A stretch of 64,000 nt of DNA from Myxococcales bacterium (GCA_029880325.1 JAOUOP010000006.1:1-64000); one strand, 5' to 3'. Counted from the stretch's first letter, positions 26,575 to 35,509 are shown. Notes: generated by a model not told the origin, from the sequence alone. A program made the numbers and translations.

Positions 26575-27246
26575 ATGCCCGGCGCAACCGAAGAGTCCTT
26601 TGACGTGATCGAAGCCTTTGTCCGGCTGGCGGGGCTCGGGGCCGAGTGGGTGCTGTGGCTCCTGCTGGCGCTCGGGGTCATGCTCGGGGCGCTGGTGATC
26701 GAACGCCTGCGCCTGCTCGCGCGCACCCGCGTAGATACGGCAGCCCTGGGCCGTGTGCTGGTCGAACACCTCGAAGGCGGTCGCCTGAGCGAGGCCCGCG
26801 CGCTCGTTGACAGCGGCTTTGCCATGGAGCAGCGCGTCATTGCCGATGGGCTTTCGGTCTTCGAGCGCGGTCCGCGCGCCGTCGAGCACGTGATGCGCAG
26901 CGCCACCGAGCGCGAGCGCCAGCGCTTCGAGCGCTCCCTCGGCTTCATGGGCACCCTGGGCAGCAATGCGCCCTTCATCGGGCTGCTCGGCACCGTCATC
27001 GGCATCATCGTGGCCTTCCAGCAGCTGGCCGAACACCCGAGCGGCGGCATGGATGTGGTCGGCCCCGGCATCGCTGAGGCGCTGGTCGCCACGGCCGTGG
27101 GCCTGCTCATCGCGATTCCGGCAGTCATCGCCTTCAACACCCTGCGCAGCGCCGTCGACGACCGACTAAGTAACACGGAGTTGCTCGGTCGCATCGTGCT
27201 CTCCCATGCCCAGGCACCTGTCACGGCTGACGCGGAGCGAGGTTGA
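26575..27246 (+). CDS. exbB: MotA/TolQ/ExbB proton channel
   Basis: A 223-aa inner-membrane protein with three TM segments (about 20-44, 125-148, 165-190). The conserved family core FMGTLGSNAPFIGLLGTVIGIIVAFQQLA and the final GPGIAEALVATAVGLLIAIPAVIAFN are present. With ExbD and TonB it uses the proton gradient to energise outer-membrane transport. TolQ-type function is less likely because tonB and a TonB-dependent receptor follow at once. One nt separates its stop from exbD, so coupling is strong. Confidence 0.93.
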   Translation: MPGATEESFDVIEAFVRLAGLGAEWVLWLLLALGVMLGALVIERLRLLARTRVDTAALGRVLVEHLEGGRLSEARALVDSGFAMEQRVIADGLSVFERGPRAVEHVMRSATERERQRFERSLGFMGTLGSNAPFIGLLGTVIGIIVAFQQLAEHPSGGMDVVGPGIAEALVATAVGLLIAIPAVIAFNTLRSAVDDRLSNTELLGRIVLSHAQAPVTADAERG

Positions 27247-27247
27247 G

Positions 27248-27658
27248 ATGGCTGTCGATTCACAACGACGGGGCGCCCCCATCACGGCCATCAACGTCAC
27301 GCCGCTGGTCGATGTCGTGCTCGTGCTCCTGGTCATCTTCATGGCCACCGCCGATCGCATGCAACCGCCGGCCATCGACGTCGACCTGCCGGAAGCCAGT
27401 CAGGCATCCGAGGCGCCGAGCACGCCCGTGGCGCTGGTGCTGTCGACCGACGGCAAGCTGCGCCTCAACGGCGAAGTCACTTCCGCGGATACGGTCGAAG
27501 CCTATTGCCGGCGCCGCGTTTCCGAGGATCGCGACACCCGCGCCCTCATCGCGGCCGACGGCGCAGTGCGTCATCGCGAAGTGGTGGCCCTGGTCGACCT
27601 CGTCAAACGCGCCGGCATCGCCCACTTCGCCATCCAGGTCGAGCTGCCGGAGCGATGA
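27248..27658 (+). CDS. exbD: ExbD/TolR biopolymer transport protein
   Basis: A 136-aa inner-membrane partner of ExbB. One N-terminal TM (about 17-36) carries the proton-handling Asp in INVTPLVDVVLVLLVIFM. A periplasmic domain follows (VDLPEASQA, VALVLSTDGKLRLNGE, LIAADGAVRHREVVALVDLVKRAG). Length is normal. The ATG at 27248 lies 1 nt after the exbB stop; a farther upstream start would overlap exbB by about 40 bp without benefit. It is followed 1 nt later by the GTG of tonB. Confidence 0.94.
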   Translation: MAVDSQRRGAPITAINVTPLVDVVLVLLVIFMATADRMQPPAIDVDLPEASQASEAPSTPVALVLSTDGKLRLNGEVTSADTVEAYCRRRVSEDRDTRALIAADGAVRHREVVALVDLVKRAGIAHFAIQVELPER

Positions 27659-27659
27659 C

Positions 27660-28445
27660 GTGCGCAACTTCGACCATGACCCGGAGCGGGCCGGACGCAG
27701 GCTTCGTTTGCTGTTCAATGCCACCGTGCTGAGCGCACTCGGCGTCGCCGGGCTGCTGGCGACGGCGTCGATCGCCCCAGCCCATGGGCACCGGAGCCCC
27801 AGCAGGGCAATGCTCGCGGTCGCGCTCTCGGATCCCGAGCCCGAGCCCGAAGCCCCTGTTGCTCCTCCCGAAGCTCCCGAGCCCGAGCCACCACCAGCGG
27901 CGCCCACGCCCATCGCGCGGCGGGAGAAAGCTCGACCGATCGCGGCCGAGCCTACGACGACCGCGGACGCCACGCCGGTTGCAGTCGCGGCCCCCAGCGC
28001 GCCACCTGCATCCGCTGCTCCCATGCGGCTCGGGCTGTCGCTGTCCTCGATGGCGCCAGGTTCCGGTGGCCCGGCCTTCGCCGTCGGCTCACCGAGTGGC
28101 CAAGTCGCGGCCAGCCCCACCGGCGGCGCCAAGGCCCCGCCAAACAACGCACCACCGCCCGCGCCGCGGCCCGCGCGCACCGCACCGACCCTGCTGCAGG
28201 CCGCGGCCCCCGAGTACCCGGCGCAGGCCCGGGCCGAGGGCATCGAGGGCGTGGTGGTGCTGGCCCTGACCATCGGCCCCGACGGCGCCGTCGAAGAGGC
28301 CCGCGTGCTGCGGGGCCTTGGCCACGGCCTCGACGAGGCAGCGCTGACCGCGAGCAGAAACACCCGCTGGACCCCGGCAACCGAAGGCGGTCGCCCGATT
28401 CGCGTCAGGAGGCGCTTCGATGTTCTCTTTCAACTCGACAGTTAG
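27660..28445 (+). CDS. tonB: TonB energy-transducing protein
   Basis: A 261-aa periplasm-spanning protein starting at GTG (GGAG 7 nt upstream). N-terminal anchor around 17-40 (LLFNATVLSALGVAGLLATA), a Pro/Glu/Ala-rich spanning region (about 55-180) with PEPEPEAP and PPPAPRPAR repeats, and a TonB C-terminal domain (about 180-261: LLQAAAPEYPAQARAEGIEGVVVLALTI, ARVLRGLGHGLDEAAL). It should contact the receptor TonB box in the outer membrane. It overlaps the next gene by 26 bp. Identity is firm from both context and domain. Confidence 0.92.
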   Translation: MRNFDHDPERAGRRLRLLFNATVLSALGVAGLLATASIAPAHGHRSPSRAMLAVALSDPEPEPEAPVAPPEAPEPEPPPAAPTPIARREKARPIAAEPTTTADATPVAVAAPSAPPASAAPMRLGLSLSSMAPGSGGPAFAVGSPSGQVAASPTGGAKAPPNNAPPPAPRPARTAPTLLQAAAPEYPAQARAEGIEGVVVLALTIGPDGAVEEARVLRGLGHGLDEAALTASRNTRWTPATEGGRPIRVRRRFDVLFQLDS

Positions 28446-31059
28446 GGCGGCCATCGTCCTGGGCTGGGTGTCGTCGAGCGCATGGCTCTGCACGTCCACG
28501 CCCATCGCACGCGCCCAGACACCCCGCACCGAGGACGCGGGCCCAGACGCGGACGCAGCGGATCCCACCCCCGGCACGCTCACCCGACCACCGACGGTGC
28601 TCGAAGCGCGGCCACCGGCTCTGCCGTCCGACCTGCCACCTCTGTCCGAGGCCGCCGAGGTCGTGCTCGAGCTCACCATCGACGCCGAAGGTCGACCCGA
28701 CAACGTGCAGGTGGTGCGCGGCATCGACCCGATCCGCGATGCCGCCGCCACCCGCGCCCTGTCGGCATTCCTGTTTACGCCGGCCGAAATCGACGGCGCC
28801 CCGGCTGCGGTGGTCATCGAATACCGCTTCGCTTTCGAGCCTGCAAAGCCGCCCGCGCCCGAGGTCGCGCCGCCGCCCGCCGCCGCCGCTCCGGCTCCCA
28901 CCGGAGTGCTCGAGGGTCGAGTGCTGGAGCGGGGCACGCGCCGGCCGCTGATCGGCGCACGGGTGACGCTCCCGGAACTCGGCCTCGACGCCTTCACCGA
29001 CGCCCAGGGCCGCTTCCGCTTTGAGTCCGTTCCGGTCGGCACCCACGGGATCCACATCGAAGATCCCGACCACCAGGAGCTGCGGGAGAAGGAAGCGGTC
29101 GGTGCCGGCACGCGCACCGAAGTCACCTTCTACGTGCAAGCCCTGGGCGCAGCTCGCGCCGACCTGGTCGCCACGGGCAAGCGCATCCACAAGGAGGTCA
29201 GCCACCACCGCATCGACGCCGAGCTGATCGCGACCGCCCCCGGAACCCAGGGCGACGCCATCAAGGTGATCCAAAACCTGCCCGGCGCCGCGCGCGCCCC
29301 CTTCGGTACCGGCGCCATCGTGCTACGCGGCGGCTACAGCAGCGAGACCTTCGTCGACGGCCACTTCGTGCCCAATGTCTTCCACTTCGGCGGGCTGCGC
29401 TCGACCGTGGGCAATGGCCTCTTGCAAGAGGTCACCCTGATCCCCGGCAACTACGGCGCTCGCTACGGCAACGCCAACGCCGGCATCGTCGACGTCGCGC
29501 TGCGCGCCCCCGCCCACGACGGCGCCCACGGCTTCGCCCAGGTGGACCTCTTCGACACAAGCCTCTTTCTCGAGGGTCCCGTCTCCGAGCATACGTCAGT
29601 CGCGCTCGGTGGACGGCGCTCCTACATCGACGCCCTCTTGCCCGCCTTTCTCTCGTCGGAAGACCTGGAGACGTTTTCGGTGGCGCCCGTCTACTACGAC
29701 TACCAAGCCATGCTCGACTACGACCATGGCCAGGACAGCCTACGCGCCCAGCTTGTCGGAGGCTCCGACCGCATGGTGCTGCTACAGGAAAACCCCGAGA
29801 CAAACGATCCGGCCGTGCGCGGCGCCTTCGACATCCACGAGCAGTGGCTCTCCACCCAAGTTCACTACAAGCACCGCTTCGGCGCCGACACCGACAATGC
29901 GCTAAGCCTCGGCTATCTGATCGGCGACTCCGAAAGAAGCCTCGGCGAACAGCTGAAGCTGCAGTTCAGCTACCACATCATCACGCTGCGCAACGACTTC
30001 CGCCATCGCCTGAGCCCCAATTTACAGCTGCGCGCCGGACCGGATCTGCGTCTGGGCTACCTGCACTTCGACGTGGTCGCGCCTCAACCCGCGAAGGAGG
30101 GCGACCCGGCACTACCGCTGTCGGCCCAGCCCATCCGTCAGGCCGAGGGCACCATGCTGATCCCGCAGCCGGCGCTGTGGGCCGAGTTCGACTGGCAGCT
30201 GGGGAGGCTCCTGCTGGTGCCGGGATTGCGTATCGAGCACTTCAGCCGCACCGGCCGCTTCGGCGGCGACACCCTCGCCCATCCGCGCCTGAGCTCGCGC
30301 CTGGAGCTGGGCTGGGATGCCGCCCTGAAGGCCGCCGTCGGCAGCTACAGCCGCGCCACCGAGATCGACGAGCGCCACCAAGCGTTTGGAAACCGAGAGT
30401 TATCCCCCAGCCAGAGCATCCACTACAGCGTCGGCGCCGAAAAGCGGCTACTCGATGGCGTCTTGCTCGACGCCACCGGTTTCTACAGGCAGCTCTTCGA
30501 CCAGATCGTGGCCGTCGACGACCCCAGCATGCGCTACGACAACGTCGGTCGCGGTCGTGCCTACGGACTGGAGCTTTTGGCCAAGTACGACGGCGCGCGC
30601 CTGCGCGCCCAGGCGGCTTATACCTTGATGCGCAGCGAGCGCTCGGCCGGCCCAGCCGAGCCCTACCGGCTCTTCGAGCTCGACCAGACCCACAACCTGA
30701 ACCTCCTGGCCCAGTACCGGCTACTACAGACCTGGGAGCTGGGTGCCCGCTTCCGCTACGTGACGGGCAACCCGGAGACCCCCTACGAGGGCGCCATCTA
30801 CGACAGCGACGCCGACGCCTTCGTGCCGGTGCCGGGCGCGCTATTTTCGCGCCGACAGGCAAGCTTTCACCAGCTCGATCTGCGCATCGACAAGCACTTC
30901 ATCTTCGACACCTGGCGCCTGACCGCCTACCTCGACATTCAAAACGCCTACAACCGCAAAAATCCGGAAGCCACCCAGTACAATTACGACTACACCGACA
31001 AGAGCACGCTTGCGGGTTTGCCGCTGATCCCATCCATCGGCGTGAAAGGAGCCTTCTGA
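28420..31059 (+). CDS. TonB-dependent receptor with its own N-terminal TonB C-domain
   Basis: An 879-aa outer-membrane receptor. Order: signal peptide ending RAQ (about 33); a TonB C-terminal-type domain (about 55-140: VLEARPPALPSDLPPLSEAAEVVLELTI, VQVVRGIDPI, FLFTPAEIDGAPAAVVIEYRF); Pro-rich linker; carboxypeptidase-regulatory-like domain (about 161-240); plug (about 255-365: VIQNLPGAARAPFG, GARYGNANAGIVDV); and a 22-strand-type barrel to the end. The substrate is unknown; no siderophore-specific clue was seen. Having a TonB-like domain inside the receptor is unusual. It overlaps tonB by 26 bp and abuts the next gene by a TGATG overlap. Confidence 0.9.
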   Translation: MFSFNSTVRAAIVLGWVSSSAWLCTSTPIARAQTPRTEDAGPDADAADPTPGTLTRPPTVLEARPPALPSDLPPLSEAAEVVLELTIDAEGRPDNVQVVRGIDPIRDAAATRALSAFLFTPAEIDGAPAAVVIEYRFAFEPAKPPAPEVAPPPAAAAPAPTGVLEGRVLERGTRRPLIGARVTLPELGLDAFTDAQGRFRFESVPVGTHGIHIEDPDHQELREKEAVGAGTRTEVTFYVQALGAARADLVATGKRIHKEVSHHRIDAELIATAPGTQGDAIKVIQNLPGAARAPFGTGAIVLRGGYSSETFVDGHFVPNVFHFGGLRSTVGNGLLQEVTLIPGNYGARYGNANAGIVDVALRAPAHDGAHGFAQVDLFDTSLFLEGPVSEHTSVALGGRRSYIDALLPAFLSSEDLETFSVAPVYYDYQAMLDYDHGQDSLRAQLVGGSDRMVLLQENPETNDPAVRGAFDIHEQWLSTQVHYKHRFGADTDNALSLGYLIGDSERSLGEQLKLQFSYHIITLRNDFRHRLSPNLQLRAGPDLRLGYLHFDVVAPQPAKEGDPALPLSAQPIRQAEGTMLIPQPALWAEFDWQLGRLLLVPGLRIEHFSRTGRFGGDTLAHPRLSSRLELGWDAALKAAVGSYSRATEIDERHQAFGNRELSPSQSIHYSVGAEKRLLDGVLLDATGFYRQLFDQIVAVDDPSMRYDNVGRGRAYGLELLAKYDGARLRAQAAYTLMRSERSAGPAEPYRLFELDQTHNLNLLAQYRLLQTWELGARFRYVTGNPETPYEGAIYDSDADAFVPVPGALFSRRQASFHQLDLRIDKHFIFDTWRLTAYLDIQNAYNRKNPEATQYNYDYTDKSTLAGLPLIPSIGVKGAF

Positions 31060-31880
31060 TGCGCATGCAAGAGACACTCGCCGCGGCGCTCGCCATGCTG
31101 ACCTGGGCCTGCGAAGATCCGGGCTTCGAAAGCCGCGTAACCCTCAGTGGCTACCGCGTCATCGGCATCGAAGCCGACCCGCCCGAAGCCGCACCCGACG
31201 ACATCGTGACCCTTCGCGTGCACGACTACCAGGACAACGGCGAGGCCGTGGACTACCGCTTCAGCCTGTGCCTTGTCGATCCGGGGCCCGATGCGCGCTA
31301 TCGATGCCCCGACGCGGCGCTGCAGCTCGAGGTCGGCGACGGCCCCGAGGTCACGCTCGACCTGGGCCCCGGCGCACTCGACCTCCAAACGCGGTTGCGC
31401 GAAGCGGGCGACGCCGCCAGCAACACCGACGGCAGCGCGCCTTCGGTGGAAGCCGGCTTCGACATGCTGCTGAGCCTGGACAGCGGACAGGACTGCGACG
31501 GCTGCCGGCGCGTGCAGAGCGTCAAACGCCTGCGCATACGCGACGCCGACCTGAGCGAGCGCAATCACAATCCCGTGGTGCTCACATTCGAAGCGCCGGC
31601 GGAGACCGCGCCGGGCGTGGACCTGCCGCTGTCGGTCGAGGTCGAGCCACCGGAGGCATTCCAGGACGAGCAGGGCGAAACCCACACCGAGCAATACCTC
31701 TTTACCTGGTACAGCAGCCTCGGCGAGGCCGCTCCGGCGCTGACCTACGCAGACGAGCAGCGGACCGAGCTGCCGATCCCCGACGACGCCGAGCCCGGCA
31801 GCCCCATCACCGTCGCGGTCGCTGTCCGCGATGGCCGCGGTGGCCTGACCGTCGCCCGGCGCCAGGTGATGATCCGGTGA
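31059..31880 (+). CDS. Exported protein of the TonB cluster, unknown function
   Basis: A 273-aa product starting MRMQETLAAALAM, with a short hydrophobic stretch ending WACEDPG (Cys18), a lipobox-like but weak fit. The mature part consists of two or three Ig-like or Big-like beta modules (VTLSGYRVIGIEADPPEAAPDDIVTLRV, VVLTFEAPAE, GSPITVAVAVRDGRGGLTVARRQ) and a Cys-rich segment CLVDPG, RCPD, CDGCRR. A periplasmic or surface accessory of the receptor is a reasonable guess, not shown. It has AAGGA 8 nt before the ATG, shares one base with the receptor stop, and touches a GTG of the sigma-factor frame. Confidence 0.7.
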   Translation: MRMQETLAAALAMLTWACEDPGFESRVTLSGYRVIGIEADPPEAAPDDIVTLRVHDYQDNGEAVDYRFSLCLVDPGPDARYRCPDAALQLEVGDGPEVTLDLGPGALDLQTRLREAGDAASNTDGSAPSVEAGFDMLLSLDSGQDCDGCRRVQSVKRLRIRDADLSERNHNPVVLTFEAPAETAPGVDLPLSVEVEPPEAFQDEQGETHTEQYLFTWYSSLGEAAPALTYADEQRTELPIPDDAEPGSPITVAVAVRDGRGGLTVARRQVMIR

Positions 31881-31990
31881 CTTGTTCTTTCTTTGCCCGG
31901 CCGGTGACACTTTCGGCCCGCGCCGGTGATGGATCCCCGCAAGCCCTTCACGGGACGTTTTTTCTCCGGGATTCCGACAGGTACCAGCTC

Positions 31991-32479
31991 TTGGCCATCG
32001 ACATCCCAGCCACCTACGACCGCTACGGCGCCATGGTTCTGCGCCGCTGTCGGCGCCTGCTCGGCGACGACACGCTGGCCCAGGACGCAGCACAGGAGGT
32101 CTTTGTGCAGCTGGTCACCCACAACGACAAACTCGAGGATCGGGGCTTGAGCAGCCTGCTGTTCCGGATGGCAACGGGTGTGAGCCTCAACCGCCTGCGC
32201 AGCCGGCGCCGCCACCCCGAGCACCCCGGCGACGCGCTGCTGGCCGACATCGCAGCCGCCGAGGACCCGGAAGAGCTGAGCGCCGCGCGGCGGCTGCTGG
32301 CGCGGCTCTTCGATGACGAGCAGCCTTCGACGCGCGTAATGGCCACGATGCACTGGGTCGACGGCATGACCCACGCCGAGGTCGCCGAAGCCTTCGGCAT
32401 GAGCGTCTCGGGCGTGCGCAAACGCCTGCGTGAGCTGCAGGCCCGGGTTCAGAGCCTGCCGGAGGTGAGCCATGCCTGA
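31991..32479 (+). CDS. ECF-type RNA polymerase sigma factor
   Basis: About 162 aa with sigma region 2 (YDRYGAMVLRRCRRLLGDDTLAQDAAQEVFVQLV, about 9-43) and region 4 (VMATMHWVDGMTHAEVAEAFGMSVSGVRKRLRELQ, about 117-151). No ATG exists ahead of region 2. The TTG at 31991 fits the conserved fold, but GTG codons at 31904 or 31877 (the latter overlapping the previous stop) are also open. The gene overlaps the next, anti-sigma-like, gene by 8 bp, the standard pairing for ECF control. The target promoters are unknown. Confidence 0.82.
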   Translation: MAIDIPATYDRYGAMVLRRCRRLLGDDTLAQDAAQEVFVQLVTHNDKLEDRGLSSLLFRMATGVSLNRLRSRRRHPEHPGDALLADIAAAEDPEELSAARRLLARLFDDEQPSTRVMATMHWVDGMTHAEVAEAFGMSVSGVRKRLRELQARVQSLPEVSHA

Positions 32480-33299
32480 GCACCGCCAAGCGCCACCTCC
32501 ACTGCTGCTCGAGCAGCTGCACCTGGGCGAGCTGCCGGCCGAGCAGGAGCGGCTACTGTTGCAGCGCTACGGACGCGAGGCGATCGACGCTGCCCTGCAT
32601 GAACTTTCGGAGAGCAACACCATGCTGTCGGCGCGCTACCCGACGCAGGTGATGACCGGCGCAATCGAGGCCCGCCTCGCACAGCGGCGCGCCACCGGGA
32701 GGCGGGGCCGTCTGCGGCTTCTGTGGGCGCTCGGCCCGGCCCTGATGGCGGCGGCGGTCTTGCTGATGGTTCGGCCGTCGACGCCCGATGATGGCGGCGG
32801 GGTCAGCACCGGGGTCGGCACCGATCCGAGCGATCTCGAAGCCACGCGCATCAAGGGCGAGGCGCTGGAAGTGCGGATCTTCCGTCGCCGCGAAAACCCC
32901 GCCGCCGCCGAAAATCCCTTCATCGAGGCGCTCGCCGACGGCACCCCGGTACGCGCCGGGGACGTGCTGCAGCTCGGCTACGCCAGCGACAAGCCCTACG
33001 CGACCATGTTGTCGGTGGACGGTCGCGGCACCGTCACGCTGCATTTTCCAACCGCTCCCGAGCGCGATGCCAAGCTCCCCAAGCACAGCGGCCTGCTTCC
33101 CTTCGCCTATGAACTCGACGACTCGCCGCACTTTGAACGTTTCTACCTCTTCGCCCACAACCGCCCTTTCCCGGTCCAGCGCGTTCAGGATGCGCTGCAA
33201 ACGCAGGTCGAGAAGGCGGGACGCGGCAAGCCGCCGGCCACGCCATCGCTACCCGGATTCGACGTCGCGACGCTCGAGCTCAGGAAGGTGAAACCATGA
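32472..33299 (+). CDS. Membrane protein with anti-sigma layout and DUF4384-like domain
   Basis: A 275-aa protein. The N-terminal cytoplasmic part (1-78: LHLGELPAEQERLLLQRYGREAIDAALHEL) is helical like anti-sigma domains of this type. One TM spans about 83-100 (LLWALGPALMAAAVLLMV). The periplasmic part (about 125-270) resembles a DUF4384-like beta domain (GTPVRAGDVLQLGYASDKPYATMLSVDGRGTVTLHFP). It probably holds the upstream sigma factor at the membrane until a signal is received. It overlaps the sigma gene by 8 bp and the caspase-like gene by 4 bp. The binding role is inferred from topology and gene order. Confidence 0.75.
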   Translation: MPEHRQAPPPLLLEQLHLGELPAEQERLLLQRYGREAIDAALHELSESNTMLSARYPTQVMTGAIEARLAQRRATGRRGRLRLLWALGPALMAAAVLLMVRPSTPDDGGGVSTGVGTDPSDLEATRIKGEALEVRIFRRRENPAAAENPFIEALADGTPVRAGDVLQLGYASDKPYATMLSVDGRGTVTLHFPTAPERDAKLPKHSGLLPFAYELDDSPHFERFYLFAHNRPFPVQRVQDALQTQVEKAGRGKPPATPSLPGFDVATLELRKVKP

Positions 33300-35494
33300 C
33301 TCTGTGGCTACGGGCCGGGGTTGTCGTCTCCCTACTCGGCGCCTTCGCACCGCAGGCCGCCCGCGCCCAGGACGCCGAAGTCGCCCGCGGCGAGCTGCAC
33401 CGCTTCGCCCTGGTCGTCGGCATCAACGACGGCGGCAAGGCGCGCGTGCCCCTGCGCTATGCGGGTCGCGACGCCCACGCCTTCGCCGACGTCATGGTGC
33501 AGCTCGGCGGCGTCGATCCGCGCGACGTACTCCACGTCGAACGCGCCGACCTATCGCAGCTGCGCGTCGGCTTCGAGGCCATGGCCGGGCGCGTGGCGCA
33601 GGCGCGAGCCCGGGGAGAACACACGGAGTTCTTGCTCTTCTACTCCGGCCACTCCGACGAACAGGGCTTGCGCGTGGGTGAAGCGCTCATGGACTACGCC
33701 GAGCTGCGCAAGCTTGTGACCTCGGTGGATGCCGATGTGCGCATCGCGGTGGTGGACTCCTGCGCTTCGGGCGCCCTCACACGCATCAAGGGTGGCACGC
33801 GCCGGCCGCCCTTCCTCTTCGACCTCTCCTCGGAGGTGCGCGGCCACGCCTTTCTGACCTCCGCATCGGGCGACGAGGCCGCCCAGGAGTCCGACCGCAT
33901 CAAAGCTTCTTTCTTCACCCACTTCCTGGTCAGCGGTCTCCGCGGCGCCGCAGACTTCAACGCCGACGGGCGCGTCACGCTGAACGAAGCCTACCGCTTC
34001 GCCTTCGACGAGACCCTCGCCCGCACCGAACGCACCCAGGCCGGCGCCCAACACCCGGCCTACGACATCCAGCTGGCCGGCACCGGTGACCTGGTGATGA
34101 CCGACCTGCGCGCCACCGACGCCAGCCTGGGCGTGCCGGCCGGCCTCAGCGGACGGCTCTACATTCGCGACGCAAGCGGTCACCTCGTCGCCGAGCTATC
34201 CAAGCCCCGGGGACGCGGCATCGAGCTATCGCTACCTCCCGGCGACTACAGCGTCGCCCTCGAAGGCGAGCGCGAGCGCAAGGAGGGGCGCGTCACGCTC
34301 AAGCCCGCGGCAACCTACGCGCTCTCTGCCGGCGACTTGCAAGCGGTGGCGCAGGAAAAAACCCGTACGCGCGGCGCACCGGAAGGAGCCGCGAATGCCG
34401 CCACCTCTGAAGGAGCCGCGAAGCCGGCGGCCGAAGCCGAAGACGGCCCGCCGGTCGAGCGCATTCCCTTCGCCGCCTCGCTCATCTCCCCCCTCGACAG
34501 CAACAACAGCGCGCGCAAACACGGCGCTCACATCGAAAACAACTTTCAGGTCAACTTGATCTGGGGCCGCACCGATCGCATCACCGGGGCGCAGGTTGGC
34601 CTTGCCAACCACGTCGGTGAACGCCAGCGGGGCGCGCAGATCGGCTACGGCTTCAACACCGGCTTCGGCGAGCTACGCGGCGCCCAGGTAGCCAGCGGCT
34701 TCAACCTCCATGACGGCACCTCGGAAGTCCAGGCCGTACAGGTGGCAGCCGGCGCCAACCTGCTGCGCGCCCCCGGCCACGCGCTGCAGGTGGCAGCGGG
34801 CTTCAACGGTGCCCAAGGGGGCCTCAAGGGCGTCCAGCTGGCCGCGGTCAACCTCGCCCTTGCGCCGCGCGGCCTGGCCCAGCTCGGCGCGGTAAACCTG
34901 GTCGCAGAGGGCCAAAGTTTTGGCGGCGTTCAGTTCGGAGCGGCCAATATTAGTACCACGCGCCTGCGCGGCGCCCAGGTGGGCGTCTTCAACTACGCAT
35001 CGCGCGCCAGCGCCCAGGTCGGGGTACTCAGTATCACGCCGAGCGTGCACCCCCAGCTGTGGACGAGCAACGCTGGCATCCTGATGGGCAGCGTACGCTT
35101 CGACGCCGACTACACCTATTCACTGCTCTCGGTCGGCACCAGCTTCAGCGGCGATGGCGGTGGCACGCTGGGCGGCTTTGGCATCGGGTCCAAAACGCCA
35201 GCCATCGCCGAGCGCTTCTTCATCGAACTCGACGCCTCCGGCTACGCCATTTCGGTGCCCGACCTTGCCGCCCGCTACACACCCCTTCTGCTCCAGCTGC
35301 GGCTGATGCTCAGGGTGCAGCTCATGCAGCACCTGCAGCTTTTCGGCGGCCTCGCACTCAACACCTACTTCAGCCACACCGAGCGCCTCGGCGACGGCGA
35401 CCGACCGGGCTACGGCCCGATCATCGAAAAGGTGACCGACGGCGACTACACCGAGCAGACCTGGCCGGGTTTCGTGTTGGGCGTGGGCCTGTAG
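33296..35494 (+). CDS. Caspase-like (C14) protease with LA_2272-type surface repeats
   Basis: A 732-aa exported protein. Signal peptide ends AARAQ (about 25). The caspase domain (about 33-270) has the catalytic His in FYSGHSDEQG (His119) and Cys in VVDSCASGA (Cys155), plus RYAGRDAHAFAD. A beta stretch (about 280-345) and a charged linker follow. Residues about 426-580 carry repeats of the form GAQVGLANHVGER, GAQIGYGFN, GAQVASGFN, matching LA_2272-like surface repeats. The end (about 600-732) looks like a barrel. It probably acts on the outer surface or in the outer membrane. It closes the TonB-sigma operon with a 4-bp overlap. Confidence 0.85.
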   Translation: MTLWLRAGVVVSLLGAFAPQAARAQDAEVARGELHRFALVVGINDGGKARVPLRYAGRDAHAFADVMVQLGGVDPRDVLHVERADLSQLRVGFEAMAGRVAQARARGEHTEFLLFYSGHSDEQGLRVGEALMDYAELRKLVTSVDADVRIAVVDSCASGALTRIKGGTRRPPFLFDLSSEVRGHAFLTSASGDEAAQESDRIKASFFTHFLVSGLRGAADFNADGRVTLNEAYRFAFDETLARTERTQAGAQHPAYDIQLAGTGDLVMTDLRATDASLGVPAGLSGRLYIRDASGHLVAELSKPRGRGIELSLPPGDYSVALEGERERKEGRVTLKPAATYALSAGDLQAVAQEKTRTRGAPEGAANAATSEGAAKPAAEAEDGPPVERIPFAASLISPLDSNNSARKHGAHIENNFQVNLIWGRTDRITGAQVGLANHVGERQRGAQIGYGFNTGFGELRGAQVASGFNLHDGTSEVQAVQVAAGANLLRAPGHALQVAAGFNGAQGGLKGVQLAAVNLALAPRGLAQLGAVNLVAEGQSFGGVQFGAANISTTRLRGAQVGVFNYASRASAQVGVLSITPSVHPQLWTSNAGILMGSVRFDADYTYSLLSVGTSFSGDGGGTLGGFGIGSKTPAIAERFFIELDASGYAISVPDLAARYTPLLLQLRLMLRVQLMQHLQLFGGLALNTYFSHTERLGDGDRPGYGPIIEKVTDGDYTEQTWPGFVLGVGL

Positions 35495-35509
35495 CGCCGA
35501 GCGGGCACT

